Shown: one piece after another, positions 40,763 to 49,862 of the stretch | Layout of the letters: the number at the start of each line of letters is the position of its first letter | How positions within the stretch are numbered: the stretch's first letter is position 1 | Source of the DNA: Kribbella kalugense | GTDB lineage: Bacteria; Actinomycetota; Actinomycetes; Propionibacteriales; Kribbellaceae | Length of the DNA: 64,000 nt | Reading direction: 5' to 3' | Assembly: GCF_004365875.1 (NCBI RefSeq) | Contig: NZ_SODF01000002.1 | Coordinates: 2,482,971-2,546,970, forward strand | The notes under the pieces: generated by a model | The model's input: only the letters and a program-made list of their open reading frames with translations | Told to the model about the DNA's origin: nothing | Databases searched by the model: none | Position numbers and translations under genes: made by a program

Positions 40763-41239
40763 ATGACCAAGATCGACCTCTATGAGATGGGCTCCAGGCA
40801 GCCCGCAATGACCGACGCGTCCGACGACCAGCGCCTCGACGAGGCGCTCCGGCTGCACGGCGGCGACGTACTGGTCCTCGTCGACGACGAGGACGTCGAC
40901 TTCGCCGACCTCGACATTTCCCGCACCGTCGGCGATGTCGCGGCTGGCCGAACCGACCTGGTGATCCTGCGCAACCCGCTGGCGAAGGTGACCGTCAACA
41001 TTCACTACGCCGGCCTGACCAAGCCGCTCCAGGTCCACGCCGCCACTCGCATCCGCCGCATCCGCAAGCTGGCGATCAAGGCCCTGGAGCTCGACGCGGA
41101 GACGGCCGCAGATACGGCTCTGCGCCTCGAGGGGGCGAACACAGACCTGCCCCTGAAGCAGCCGATCGGCATCTACCTGGACAAGGGTCAGCACCAGATC
41201 TCGCTGGACCTCGTGCACAAGACGCGGCCCCAGGGCTGA
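40763..41239 (+). CDS. Multi-ubiquitin-domain (ubiquitin-like) protein
   Basis: 158 residues. Residues about 76-153 (KVTVNIHYAGLTKPLQ ... QPIGIYLDKGQHQISLDLV) read as a beta-grasp domain like those of the Multi-ubiquitin family. Residues 24-72 could be a second, degenerate one. The protein ends ...KTRPQG: a single C-terminal Gly is already exposed, so it may need no processing before activation. GGAG lies nine bases before the ATG. It is first in a four-gene operon with E2-, JAMM- and E1-like genes, five bases before the next start. It is the predicted modifier. Confidence 0.8.
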   Translation: MTKIDLYEMGSRQPAMTDASDDQRLDEALRLHGGDVLVLVDDEDVDFADLDISRTVGDVAAGRTDLVILRNPLAKVTVNIHYAGLTKPLQVHAATRIRRIRKLAIKALELDAETAADTALRLEGANTDLPLKQPIGIYLDKGQHQISLDLVHKTRPQG

Positions 41240-41244
41240 GCACC

Positions 41245-41729
<485 letters not shown>

Positions 41730-41730
<1 letters not shown>

Positions 41731-42281
41731 TGGCGGACGTAGGACGCCAACCACGACCACAGGTCCGCCTCGCGCAGCACACCTTCCTGCGCCTCATGCG
41801 AGAACTCGAAAGTCGAAGCCAGCACCGCCGCGAGGCCGGCGCGTTCCTCCTCGGGCGTGCGTCCGGACACGACATCACCAGAATCGCCTTCTACGACGAC
41901 CTCGACCCGACCTGCCTCACTGGTGGCATCACCTTCCACGCGTCCGGTTACACCAAGCTCAACCAGATATGCCGAGATAGCAAGGTCCGTGTCATCGCCG
42001 ACATCCACCTGCACCCAGGGCCCGGCGTCCGTCAGAGCCAGACCGACGCGGCACACCCGATGGTCGCTCGGGCCGGGCATCTCGCCCTGATCGCCCCGCA
42101 GTTCGGTCGGGGCGTAACACAGGCCGACCAGCTTAGCGCCCACCTCAAGGCCGTCGGCGGCTGGAACATATTCCTGCAGTCCAAGGTGGCCGACGTCTTC
42201 GTCGTACACCCGACCTTGCGAGGCCGACTGATGCAGCTCACATCCTTCCTACGACGCAGCACACCTTGGACCCGAACATGA
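41730..42281 (+). CDS. JAB/MPN (JAMM) metallo-isopeptidase
   Basis: 183 residues with a complete JAMM site: E35 (REAGAFLLG), H93 and H95 (ADIHLHPGPG), S103 and D106 (RQSQTD), i.e. E ... H-x-H-P-x6-S-x2-D. It should cleave the ubiquitin-like modifier from targets or process it. It overlaps the E2 gene by 1 bp and the E1 gene by ATGA, so the proteins are made together. Confidence 0.88.
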
Positions 42282-43648
42282 GCACACTGGACCCTGAGCA
42301 CGTCAGCCGCACTTCACTGTTGTTCATGCGGCGGGCCGGTGATGCTGCCGTCGGCGCCGAATGGCACCAAGCGTTCGCACTCCGCATCATCGCCTCGACC
42401 GAGACGTGCTCACATCGCGAGGGGCAGGCCGCCGTCATCACCGCCGTGAAGACTGCCGTTCGCGCACTCAGCTTCGACAACGGCGACAGCACCTCCCGAG
42501 TGACCGTGGCCCTGCTCAGCCCAGAGCAACCGGTGTTGGGCGGGCCAAGCGCCGGCCTCCCCCTCGGCGAAATCGTCCAACAGGAGGGAGCCGGGCTAGC
42601 GACGGAACTCGAAGTCGATCCCGCGACTCCCACCATCATCCTCGGCCAGCCGCCCGCCGAGATGGCGCCGGGGAACGCCGCCACCATCGCAACGTGGACG
42701 GACTGGACAGCAGAAGTCTCCCCATACTCCGCCGTGCAGCCCGACAGCTACCGGTCCGACGGGAACGTGCTCGCGGCCATTGCCGCAGGAGCCCTGGCGG
42801 TGGCTGCCGCCTTCTTCCACTTCGCGCGACTAGACGATGACAACTTGTGCCAGGACGCGCTCCGGTTCGACCTCTGGTCACCCGAACAACCTGAAGGCCG
42901 CGTTCCGCCCAAGCTCCGCTATGCCCCGGCCCAATGGTGGCTACTTGGCCTCGGCCACCTCGGACAGGCGTACGCCCACGCCATCTCCTGGCTGGACTAC
43001 GCAATTCCAGCTGAAGTCGACGTCGCGCTCCAAGACGTGCAGCGCACCGTACCCGCGAACCACAGCACCGGGCTCTTCACGCCGCGGGGATCGGATGGCC
43101 GGCACAAGACTCGCCTCGTCGCTGACGCCCTCGAGCGCTGCGGTCTGAACACGTCCATCATCGAGCGGCTCATGGATGAATCGACGGCGGTCCGCGCATC
43201 TGACATGCACGTCGCCCTCGTCGGCGTCGACAACCTCGCCACTCGTCGCAGCATCGACACCTTCGGTTGGCGCACCGCCATCGATGTCGGAATTGGGACG
43301 GGCGCGGACGACTTCGATGGCATCACCCTGGTTCGATTCCCAGGCCGTGCCAGCGCGAGCATCCCGGCCTGGCAAGAGACCGCGCCGGGGGCGAAGCCCC
43401 CTGCCGGCGATGTGATGGTGACAAGAGATCTCGACCCCTGCGGTGTCGCACGGCTAAACGGCATCGCAGTGGGGGCCAGCTTCGTGGGCACCTTCGCCGG
43501 CGTGCTGGCGGTCACCGAAGCGCTTCGCCCGCTTCACGGCGGCACTGCGCGTTCCGTCCTGTGTCTCAGCATCCGCGACGCAGAGATTGACGGAGCACAG
43601 GCGGTGCAGCAGGTCGAGCCGCCGGTCGCGCTCGAACTCCGTGAGTAG
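42278..43648 (+). CDS. E1/ThiF-like adenylating enzyme with extra N-terminal domain
   Basis: 456 residues. The C-terminal half is a ThiF/E1 adenylation domain: QWWLLGLGHLGQAYAHAI (nucleotide loop, 224-230), an acidic strand VDVALQDVQ, N261, K277 in HKTRLVADAL, and VALVGVDNLATRR. C388 (DLDPCGVARLNG) is the candidate catalytic cysteine. The first 215 residues are unlike known E1s, include an Ala-rich hydrophobic helix (about 164-182) and may be a degenerate second Rossmann unit. It should adenylate the C-terminal Gly of the 40763 product and pass it to C113 of the E2. Confidence 0.82.
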   Translation: MSTLDPEHVSRTSLLFMRRAGDAAVGAEWHQAFALRIIASTETCSHREGQAAVITAVKTAVRALSFDNGDSTSRVTVALLSPEQPVLGGPSAGLPLGEIVQQEGAGLATELEVDPATPTIILGQPPAEMAPGNAATIATWTDWTAEVSPYSAVQPDSYRSDGNVLAAIAAGALAVAAAFFHFARLDDDNLCQDALRFDLWSPEQPEGRVPPKLRYAPAQWWLLGLGHLGQAYAHAISWLDYAIPAEVDVALQDVQRTVPANHSTGLFTPRGSDGRHKTRLVADALERCGLNTSIIERLMDESTAVRASDMHVALVGVDNLATRRSIDTFGWRTAIDVGIGTGADDFDGITLVRFPGRASASIPAWQETAPGAKPPAGDVMVTRDLDPCGVARLNGIAVGASFVGTFAGVLAVTEALRPLHGGTARSVLCLSIRDAEIDGAQAVQQVEPPVALELRE

Positions 43649-43706
43649 CGAGAGGGCATTCGGGCGCGGATCATTTCGGATCAGGGTCCATCAACTCTCC
43701 ATGTTG

Positions 43707-43770
43707 GGTTCAGATCCTGGCCCGCTACCAAAGAAGGCGACCAACAGGTCCGGGCCTTTGCTTATGCGGC
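43707..43770 (+). repeat. Decayed third copy of the tRNA-fMet end and terminator
   Basis: GGGTTCAGATCCTGG-CCCGCTACC-AAAGAAGGC, then CCAACAGGTCCGGGCC and TTATGCGG follow the sequence 37330-37397 with a few substitutions and short deletions. CCA is encoded here too. It bounds the ubiquitin-like segment on the right. Confidence 0.75.
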
Positions 43771-44290
43771 TAAGTGGACCGGCTGATGACCGCGCTGCGT
43801 TCGCCTCCGACTTCGGTGAATCCGAAGCGGTTGTACCAGGGGATGAGTTCGTTGGAGGTGCCGAGGCGGCGCGGGAGCATCCGGCGCCGACCGCGTGAAC
43901 CAGTGCTGCGGCAATGACTGCTGATGTCGCGCCGCGGCCGCGCTCGTTCTGCGAGGTGGCAACTGACCAGAGGTTTGCCGTGTCTCTGGCGGTGACGATG
44001 GTCGCTGAGGAGACCAGGCTGTTGCCGTCGAAGGCTCCGACGATGTCGGCAGCACCAGCGCCATGGAAAATGTAGTCAGGTCGTCCGGGTCGTCGTACAC
44101 GCCACCGACCATCCGCAGTAGGCGAGCCCGCTCCTCGGAATCGTCGATGATCGCGGTGTTGAACTGCGAGGGCGCGGTGACGGCGGGCGGTCGGCGAGTT
44201 CGCAGAGCATCAGGGGCGCGGTGTTGGAGGACATCGGGTCGAGCTCGTCGAGCGCCGCCGCGAGATCCTCTCGATCGAGGATTTGGACGG
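43770..44290 (-). pseudogene. GNAT acetyltransferase pseudogene
   Basis: Reading the minus strand with frame changes gives VQILDREDLAAALDELD, then FNTAIIDDSEERARLLRMVG, then DIVGAFDGNSLVSSATIV and LWSVATSQNERGRG (acetyl-CoA loop), then SNELIPWYNRFGFTEVGGE, the usual GNAT C-terminus, before a TAG at 43770-43772. At least three frameshifts separate these blocks. It is probably an inactivated chromosomal or island gene. Confidence 0.7.
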
Positions 44291-44597
44291 AGACGTCACA
44301 GCCGTCCTGACGGATTGGCGAGGCCAGAGCGAACCGACCGGGTCATGGCCCTCCCGCGATGGCGCGGTCACGAACAGTTGGTGCGCGATCTTGCCGGGCC
44401 GACCGGTCCGCCAAAAGCAGTCGGCCTCGCTGTGCCGTTCCCAGGCGAACACGCCATTCGCCGAGGGCTGTTGCGCCAGGCGACCACTGCGGTATCCCAG
44501 ACAATCTGTCCGCTGACATCCCGGGAATCGTGGGTGCTCGTCCCGAATCTTTTCCCGATGGTCACCTAGTTCGCGACCGCCGAATTCGACCGCGGAA
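44291..44597. other. Decayed sequence between the GNAT pseudogene and the right island border
   Basis: About 300 bp with no intact gene. Short frames on the minus strand are unrelated to each other and look like degraded coding sequence. No clear promoter or terminator. Confidence 0.45.
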
Positions 44598-44644
44598 GCT
44601 ACGCGAGAAGATCCGGACCAACAGATCCGGGCCTTCGCCTCGTC
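44598..44644 (+). repeat. Fourth, partial copy of the tRNA end and terminator
   Basis: GCTAC, AGAAG, then TCCGGACCAACAGATCCGGGCC and TTCGCCTCGTC follow 37346-37392 closely, though the tRNA arms are gone. It abuts the stop of the alcohol dehydrogenase gene and probably marks the outer right border of the composite island. Confidence 0.7.
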
Positions 44645-45696
44645 TACTGGGCGTTCGAGATGATGACCTTGAGCGCCTCTTGTTCGGCGGCGTTGGTGAA
44701 GGTGTCGTAGGCCTGGTCGAACTGGTCGAAGGTGAAGCGGTGGGTGACGAACTTCTCCGGGGCGATGGCCTTGTTCTTGATGTCCTCGAGGAGTTCCGGT
44801 GCGGTGATCGCGTTGACCAGGCCGGTGGTGATGGTGAGGTTGTTGATCCAGTGCCGTTCGAGCGGGAACTGAACACTCTCCCCATGTACGCCGATGTTGG
44901 CGACATGACCGCCGGGCCGGACCGACTCCAGCGCGATGCCGAAGGTTGCGGGGACACCCACCGCCTCGATGGCGACGTCAACGCCCAGCCCGTCGGAACT
45001 GAATTCCCGTAGGGACTGCACGATGTTCTCGTCGACCTCGATCGTCTCGGTCGCCCCGAAGTCGCGGGACTGATCGAGCCGGAACTTGTTGGTGTCGACG
45101 GCAATGATCGCTGAAGCGCCGGCCGTTCGGGCAGTCATGATCGCGGCGAGCCCGACGGGTCCGGCGCCGATGACGGCGACCACGTCCCCGCTCTTGACGG
45201 CGCCGTTGAGGACGCCGATCTCGTAACCGGTGGGGAGGATGTCGCTCAGCATCGTGCCCTGTTCGGCAGACACTCCTTCAGGAAGCGGGATCAGGCCGTT
45301 GTCGGCGTACGGAACCCGCACGTACTCGGCCTGCGTTCCGTCGATGAGGTGGCCGAAGATCCAGCCGATGCCGCCGAGGGTCTTGCAGTGCGAGGGCAGG
45401 CCGGCCTTGCAGTAGTCGCACGTCCCGCACTTGCTGATGCAGGAGATGATGACCCGGTCGCCGACCTTCACGCTCTTGCAGTCGGCGCCGACCTCGGTGA
45501 CCACGCCGACGCCTTCGTGGCCGAGGATCCGGCCATCCGTGACGGCAGGTACGTCGCCCTTGAGGATGTGCAGGTCGGTGCCGCAGATGGTGGTGACCTC
45601 GACCTTGACGATCGCGTCGGTCGGGTCCTTGATCGCGGGGTTCGGGACCTCTTCCCATGCCTTCTGGCCAGGTCCGTGGTACACGAGAGCCTTCAT
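44644..45696 (-). CDS. Zinc-dependent alcohol dehydrogenase
   Basis: 350 residues. Catalytic zinc region CGTDLHILKGD and GHEGVGVV; structural zinc cysteines in CISKCGTCDYCKAGLPSHC; NAD loop VIGAGPVGLAAIMTARTAG. The layout matches class III-like/propanol-preferring ADHs. The ATG follows GGGAG. An acetate-family transporter is divergent 211 bp away, suggesting a shared role in C2 compound metabolism, which is inference. Confidence 0.92.
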   Translation of the reverse strand: MKALVYHGPGQKAWEEVPNPAIKDPTDAIVKVEVTTICGTDLHILKGDVPAVTDGRILGHEGVGVVTEVGADCKSVKVGDRVIISCISKCGTCDYCKAGLPSHCKTLGGIGWIFGHLIDGTQAEYVRVPYADNGLIPLPEGVSAEQGTMLSDILPTGYEIGVLNGAVKSGDVVAVIGAGPVGLAAIMTARTAGASAIIAVDTNKFRLDQSRDFGATETIEVDENIVQSLREFSSDGLGVDVAIEAVGVPATFGIALESVRPGGHVANIGVHGESVQFPLERHWINNLTITTGLVNAITAPELLEDIKNKAIAPEKFVTHRFTFDQFDQAYDTFTNAAEQEALKVIISNAQ

Positions 45697-45907
45697 CGGT
45701 ACTCCCTTTCTCGTCGGCGATCGGCACCAAGGGCGCGCACCGGTACGTAACGGATGCTCACACCGAAGCCGGCCGGCGCACATCTCATCTTGAGACGGGC
45801 CTCGGCTGAGCGCAGGGCCGGACAGTGCTGCCTCAAATCGAGACATGCTGCCGGACGAGAAGCGGCAAGGATTGTCATGTTCGCGATGCGCCCGGAAGGA
45901 GCTCGCC

Positions 45908-46555
45908 ATGACAACCATCGACGCCGATGCTCACAGCGTCCCCGAGGTACAACTCGCTACTGAAGCCGCGGTCCCGGCGGTGACCGGCGACCCAGCCCTG
46001 ATCGGTCTCCCCAGTTTCATCGTGGGATCTGTCGCGCTCGGTCTGGTCCTTGTCGGCTACGTCTCCGCGGCCGCGGTCGGGGCCTCGCTCCCGATCATCG
46101 TCGCGGCGACCGGCCTCGGCCTGGTGATCGCGGCCGTCTGGGCGGCGGCTGTCGGCCAGAGTGCGGTGGCCGGAGTGTTCGGCATCTTCGCCGGATTCTG
46201 GCTGAGCTACGCAACGCTCGTACTTGGCCTGACGCACAACTGGTTCGCCATCGCCGCCCCGGATGCCCTTCATACACAGGGCTTGTTCGTGATCTCGTGG
46301 TTGGTCGTGGTCGGGATGCTGACCCTGGCCACACTCCGGCTGCCGGTTGCCTACACCCTGCTCTTCGCGCTCATCGAGATCGCCCTGGTGTTGGTCTTGA
46401 TCGGCACGCTGCAGCAATCAGCCGGCACGCTCAAGGTCGGCGGCGTGGTCGTGTTCATCTTCGCCGCAGTGGGCGTCTACCTGTTCTTCAGCTCGGCTTC
46501 GCAGGCGACAGGCGGTCGAGCACTTCCGCTCGGTCAGCCGCTTGTTCGAGGCTGA
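45908..46555 (+). CDS. AceTr (GPR1/FUN34/SatP) acetate-family transporter
   Basis: 215 residues, six TM helices. DPALIGLPSFIVGSVALGLVL is close to the NPAPLGL/AceTr motif start, and FAGFWLSYATLVLGLTHNWF matches the conserved GFW/YA segment; SatP-type proteins move acetate or succinate. The ATG has AAGGAG upstream; an in-frame extension to 45845 is rejected. It is divergent from the ADH gene. Confidence 0.88.
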   Translation: MTTIDADAHSVPEVQLATEAAVPAVTGDPALIGLPSFIVGSVALGLVLVGYVSAAAVGASLPIIVAATGLGLVIAAVWAAAVGQSAVAGVFGIFAGFWLSYATLVLGLTHNWFAIAAPDALHTQGLFVISWLVVVGMLTLATLRLPVAYTLLFALIEIALVLVLIGTLQQSAGTLKVGGVVVFIFAAVGVYLFFSSASQATGGRALPLGQPLVRG

Positions 46556-46557
46556 TC

Positions 46558-48099
46558 TCATCTGGCAGTACGGCGAAGTCCCAGGATGAACGCGAGGCCG
46601 TTGGGGGTTCCGACGCCGGTGACGGTGTCGTAGCCCTTGGCGGTCACCTGGTCGGTGTCGGAGCTGTTCTGGGAGTCGAAGACATCGACGCTCGCACTGT
46701 CCGTGCTGTTGGCCGGTGTGTAGGCGGCCAGATTCTGCAGGGGCAGTACGTCGTGGAATGCGCGTGTTCCGTACAGGCGGTAGAAGAGCGGGTTGGTGAA
46801 GCCGAAGCTGGTCCGCTGGCCCTGCTGTGCGTCGGCGATGAGTCCGGCGATCAGCGGGGCGGCCAGACTGGTCCCAGCGTTCACCTGTGTCTTGTACTGG
46901 CCGTCGTCCGAGGACGTGTAGCCCGTCAGCATGCCGGTGTCGAGATCGGCGACGGCAGCGATGTCAGGCACGGTCCGGTTGACGACTGTTCGGTTGCCGA
47001 TCCTTACGTGCGACATCGACGGCGGTACGACGCCCTTCTGGTACGCCGGTTGCGCATAGTCCAAGCTGGTCCCGCCGCCGGCACCGCTGATGCCGATGTC
47101 GCTCCACTTGCCTTCATCGAGTACGGCGGTGTCGTTGGACCAGCCGGTCTCGAACACTCGGTTGTTCCACCGGCCGAGACCCAGCGTCGTCCCACCGACC
47201 GCTACGACGTACGGATCAGACGCGGTGGTTGTCAGACCCGGTGTGTCGCCGGATGAGAAGTACAGACCGACACCTTCGGCGGCTGCTCGGACAGCGATCG
47301 CGTGCACGGTCTGCGGAGGTAGGTCGCCGATCGGGATCTGCCAGGAATTGGAGACGATGGAGGCGAGCGGCCGATGGCCGTCGCCGATCAGCACGGCGAG
47401 AATCGCGTTGAGCAGCGCATGATCCTCGTCGCAGCCGTTCCCGACGACCATCAGCTGATTGGCGCTCGGCGCCATCGCGTAGACCGCTTCGGAGTCCATC
47501 TCCGCTTCGTCGTTGTACTGCGCCGCGTCGCGCGACCCCTTGCTGCACTGGCCGCTGCTTCCGACGTGGATCTCCTTGTACTGGCTGGCCTTTGGTGCCG
47601 GAAGGTGATTTCTCTTCGCGTACTCGCGGAGTGTCTGGAGCATTGCGGTCGGAGCTTCGCTCTCGGTCAAGGCAATGGTCTGGCCGTGACCGGTGGCGGC
47701 CCAGCTTGCGCCATAAGCAGCACGCAGTTGCGTGGCGGAGTACCCGCAGATCGGCAGCGAGCCCTTGGTAAGCCCGCGATACGACGGACTGAAGCTGCGC
47801 ACGTGCTCCGCCCAATAGCGCGAGCACGTCTGAACGGATCGTGCTGTTTGTGCAACCGACGCCCGCGCCGTCACCCCGAACTCACCGAGCGAGGCTGGCT
47901 GACCGAACCGAGCCGTATAGGCGTCCGGGCTCAGATAGTGATGAAACAGGGGACTGCCTGGCGTCGACACAGCAATGGCGAACCGCTCAGCACCCGCCAG
48001 ATCCGACACCTGAACAGTCCGCGACTCTGAGGAGCCTGGAGCACCGGCGATTGCTACGGCCAAACAGCCCGCGAGTGCGACAGCAGTCCTGATCAACAT
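46558..48099 (-). CDS. S53 sedolisin protease with shortened prodomain
   Basis: 513 residues with a signal peptide (LIRTAVALAGCLAVAIAGA). The catalytic Glu/Asp are in NDEAEMDSEAVYAMAP and the Ser in NAGTSLAAPLIAGLIADA, as in kumamolisin-type serine-carboxyl peptidases. The prodomain begins normally (FHHYLSPDAYTARFG) but runs after about 15 more residues into CSRYWAEH, so roughly 100 residues of its core are missing compared with usual members. GGAGG lies one base before the ATG, so the TTG in the second codon may be the true start. Secreted. Confidence 0.85.
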   Translation of the reverse strand: MLIRTAVALAGCLAVAIAGAPGSSESRTVQVSDLAGAERFAIAVSTPGSPLFHHYLSPDAYTARFGQPASLGEFGVTARASVAQTARSVQTCSRYWAEHVRSFSPSYRGLTKGSLPICGYSATQLRAAYGASWAATGHGQTIALTESEAPTAMLQTLREYAKRNHLPAPKASQYKEIHVGSSGQCSKGSRDAAQYNDEAEMDSEAVYAMAPSANQLMVVGNGCDEDHALLNAILAVLIGDGHRPLASIVSNSWQIPIGDLPPQTVHAIAVRAAAEGVGLYFSSGDTPGLTTTASDPYVVAVGGTTLGLGRWNNRVFETGWSNDTAVLDEGKWSDIGISGAGGGTSLDYAQPAYQKGVVPPSMSHVRIGNRTVVNRTVPDIAAVADLDTGMLTGYTSSDDGQYKTQVNAGTSLAAPLIAGLIADAQQGQRTSFGFTNPLFYRLYGTRAFHDVLPLQNLAAYTPANSTDSASVDVFDSQNSSDTDQVTAKGYDTVTGVGTPNGLAFILGLRRTAR

Positions 48100-48155
48100 G
48101 CCTCCACGTTCGGTGACGATCCGCTCACCTTACGTCGTCACACGCCTGAGAGGCC

Positions 48156-48479
48156 CTACTTCACTGCGAGTTCGCCGAGCTCCGACCAGTCGTCTTGCGG
48201 GACCTTGAAGTTGACGATGCGCGGGGTCTCGACCAGGTGGGGCGGCAGGTGCTCCTGTGCGGCCTTGAAGTGGTCCGAGGTGACGTGGTGGGTGGCGCCC
48301 TCGTCGTCGGCGAAGGCCTCTACCAGGACGTACTCGCTCGGGTCGTCGAGTGAGCGGGACCAGTCGAACCACAGGCAGCCCGCCTCCGCGCGGGTCGCGG
48401 TGGTGAAGTCGGCGGTGATGGACGGCCAGTCGTCGGCGTGCTCGGGCTTCACCCGGAACTTGGCGGTGATGAAAATCAT
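48156..48479 (-). CDS. Antibiotic biosynthesis monooxygenase (ABM) domain protein
   Basis: 107 residues: MIFITAKFRVKPEHADDWPSI ... EAGCLWFDWSRSLDDPSEYVLVEAFADDEGATHHVTSDHFK. The strand order and the SDHFK end are the ABM/YgiN dimeric alpha-beta barrel. Such proteins may oxidise quinones or simply bind ligands. GGAGG precedes the ATG. It stands alone. Confidence 0.9.
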   Translation of the reverse strand: MIFITAKFRVKPEHADDWPSITADFTTATRAEAGCLWFDWSRSLDDPSEYVLVEAFADDEGATHHVTSDHFKAAQEHLPPHLVETPRIVNFKVPQDDWSELGELAVK

Positions 48480-48636
48480 CAGGCTTTCCTCCGCTGAGTC
48501 GATGGGTCTCGATGCTATCGGCCGCCGCGCCAATGACAGTCGCAATCTGAGATCACCGCACCCTGAACAGACGAAACCGCTGTCCGCCCCGGTGTGAAGG
48601 GGCAGGCAGCGGCTCGAGCGACCTGGACGGGTTGGG

Positions 48637-48834
48637 TCAGGCGGCTTGCGGTACGCGGTTGTGTGCGGCCCAGACGGCTCGGCGCAGTCGCGCCTTGTCC
48701 GGGTAGCCGGCCTCGCGGCCGATCACGTACACGTCGTGGCTGCGCATGTTGACCATGCCGGCCACGTACCAGACCGGGCTTCCCTCGGCCAGCATGGTGA
48801 TGATCATGTTCCGGGTGTCGGCGGTGATGTTCAT
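48637..48834 (-). CDS. Small HTH-like protein
   Basis: 65 residues: TRNMIITMLAEGSPVWYVAGMVNMRSHDVYVIGREAGYPDKARLRRAV. The pattern 'AEG...VA.....S...V..I.REAGYPD' is that of a homeodomain-like HTH found in small actinobacterial DNA-binding proteins. GGGAGAGG precedes the ATG. Role unknown. Confidence 0.7.
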   Translation of the reverse strand: MNITADTRNMIITMLAEGSPVWYVAGMVNMRSHDVYVIGREAGYPDKARLRRAVWAAHNRVPQAA

Positions 48835-48914
48835 TCTGACCCTCTCCCTTGGTCGCTCTTACTGATACGTCGGGCCAGGTGGGCCGGATTCGACACCGCC
48901 GCAAAGAAAATCTG

Positions 48915-48948
48915 AAAAACAAAGCGCCCCGATCAGTGATCGGGGCGC
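48915..48948 (-). terminator. Terminator of the 6C-like RNA
   Basis: GCGCCCCGATCA / TGATCGGGGCGC, 12 bp perfect around one base, followed on the minus strand by TTTGTTTTT. It can also end read-through from the ABC exporter genes. Confidence 0.88.
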
Positions 48949-49036
48949 TCGTCCGTGTGGGTCCCGGGGGGAGTGGGACCACCACACGTTGGGGGGGACT
49001 TTGACGTTAACCCGACCACGGGGTCACGCTCGGGAG
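48915..49036 (-). ncRNA. 6C-like small RNA
   Basis: On the minus strand the sequence after 49036 gives GTCCCCCCCAAC, then a stem CGTGTGG-TG-GTCCC with loop ACTCCCCCC closed by GGGAC-CCACACG, then a perfect terminator and TTTGTTTTT. Two single-stranded runs of six or more C in adjacent loops with a downstream terminator is the definition of the actinobacterial 6C RNA. A -10-like TATGTA lies at 49043-49048. The 5' end is approximate. No ORF lies inside. Confidence 0.75.
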
Positions 49037-49077
49037 TTTCGGTACATATCCAGCGCCGAACGGTACAAGTCCTGCGC

Positions 49078-49851
49078 TCAGCGGCCCGTCCGTCTGCGGT
49101 AGAGGGAGCTCGCAAGTACTACCGAGAACAGGAGCAGTCCAGAACACCAGGCCAACGCCAGCGTGCCATTGCCGTCCATCGGTGTCCCGATCAGCAAGCT
49201 GCGGACCGTCTCGATCACCGGTGTGATCGGTTGGTTCTCACTGACCGGCCGCAACCACGAAGGCATCGTCTCCGGCGGCACGAACGCACTACTAAGGTAC
49301 GGCAGGAACAGCATGAAGAAACTGAGTGTGCTCGCCGACTCCACCGACTTGGCGATCACACCCAGCCCAGCCGCCAGCCACGACAGCGCGACGACGTACA
49401 GCAGCAGGAGACCGATCGCTGCCAGCCAGTCGACCACTCCGCCGCCCGGCCGGAAGCCCATCGCCAGCGAGGCCAGGATGACTATCGCTGTCGCTGCCGC
49501 ATTGCGGGCCACGCTCGCGACCACATGTCCGGTCAGTACGGCGAAGCTGTGGATCGGCAGTGAGCGCAGCCGGTCGATCATCCCGGTGTCCATGTCGTCG
49601 GCGACCACCATCGCCGTCGACGCGGCGCCGTACCCGGTGGTGAGCAGCAGGATCCCAGGTACGACGTAGTTGACGTACTCCGTCCCTGTGTTGATCGCGC
49701 CGCCGAACACGTAGACGAACAGCGCCATCATCAGCAGCGGCAGCAGGATCGAGGCGAACAACGTGTCCACGTTGCGCCGAGCCAGCCGCACACTGCGGTC
49801 GATCATGGTCACCGCGTCTGAGCAGGCGGCGACAACTCCCTGGTGTGACAT
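49078..49851 (-). CDS. ABC-2 permease, DrrB-like
   Basis: 257 residues with six TM helices. The first part ARRNVDTLFASILLPLLMMALFVYVFGGAI and the FFMLFLPYLSSAFVPPETMP segment are typical DrrB/ABC-2 sequences. It follows the ATPase gene by 11 bp with TGAGGGG upstream of the ATG. Together they should form a multidrug or antibiotic exporter. Confidence 0.9.
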   Translation of the reverse strand: MSHQGVVAACSDAVTMIDRSVRLARRNVDTLFASILLPLLMMALFVYVFGGAINTGTEYVNYVVPGILLLTTGYGAASTAMVVADDMDTGMIDRLRSLPIHSFAVLTGHVVASVARNAAATAIVILASLAMGFRPGGGVVDWLAAIGLLLLYVVALSWLAAGLGVIAKSVESASTLSFFMLFLPYLSSAFVPPETMPSWLRPVSENQPITPVIETVRSLLIGTPMDGNGTLALAWCSGLLLFSVVLASSLYRRRTGR

Positions 49852-49862
49852 CAGCAAACCCC

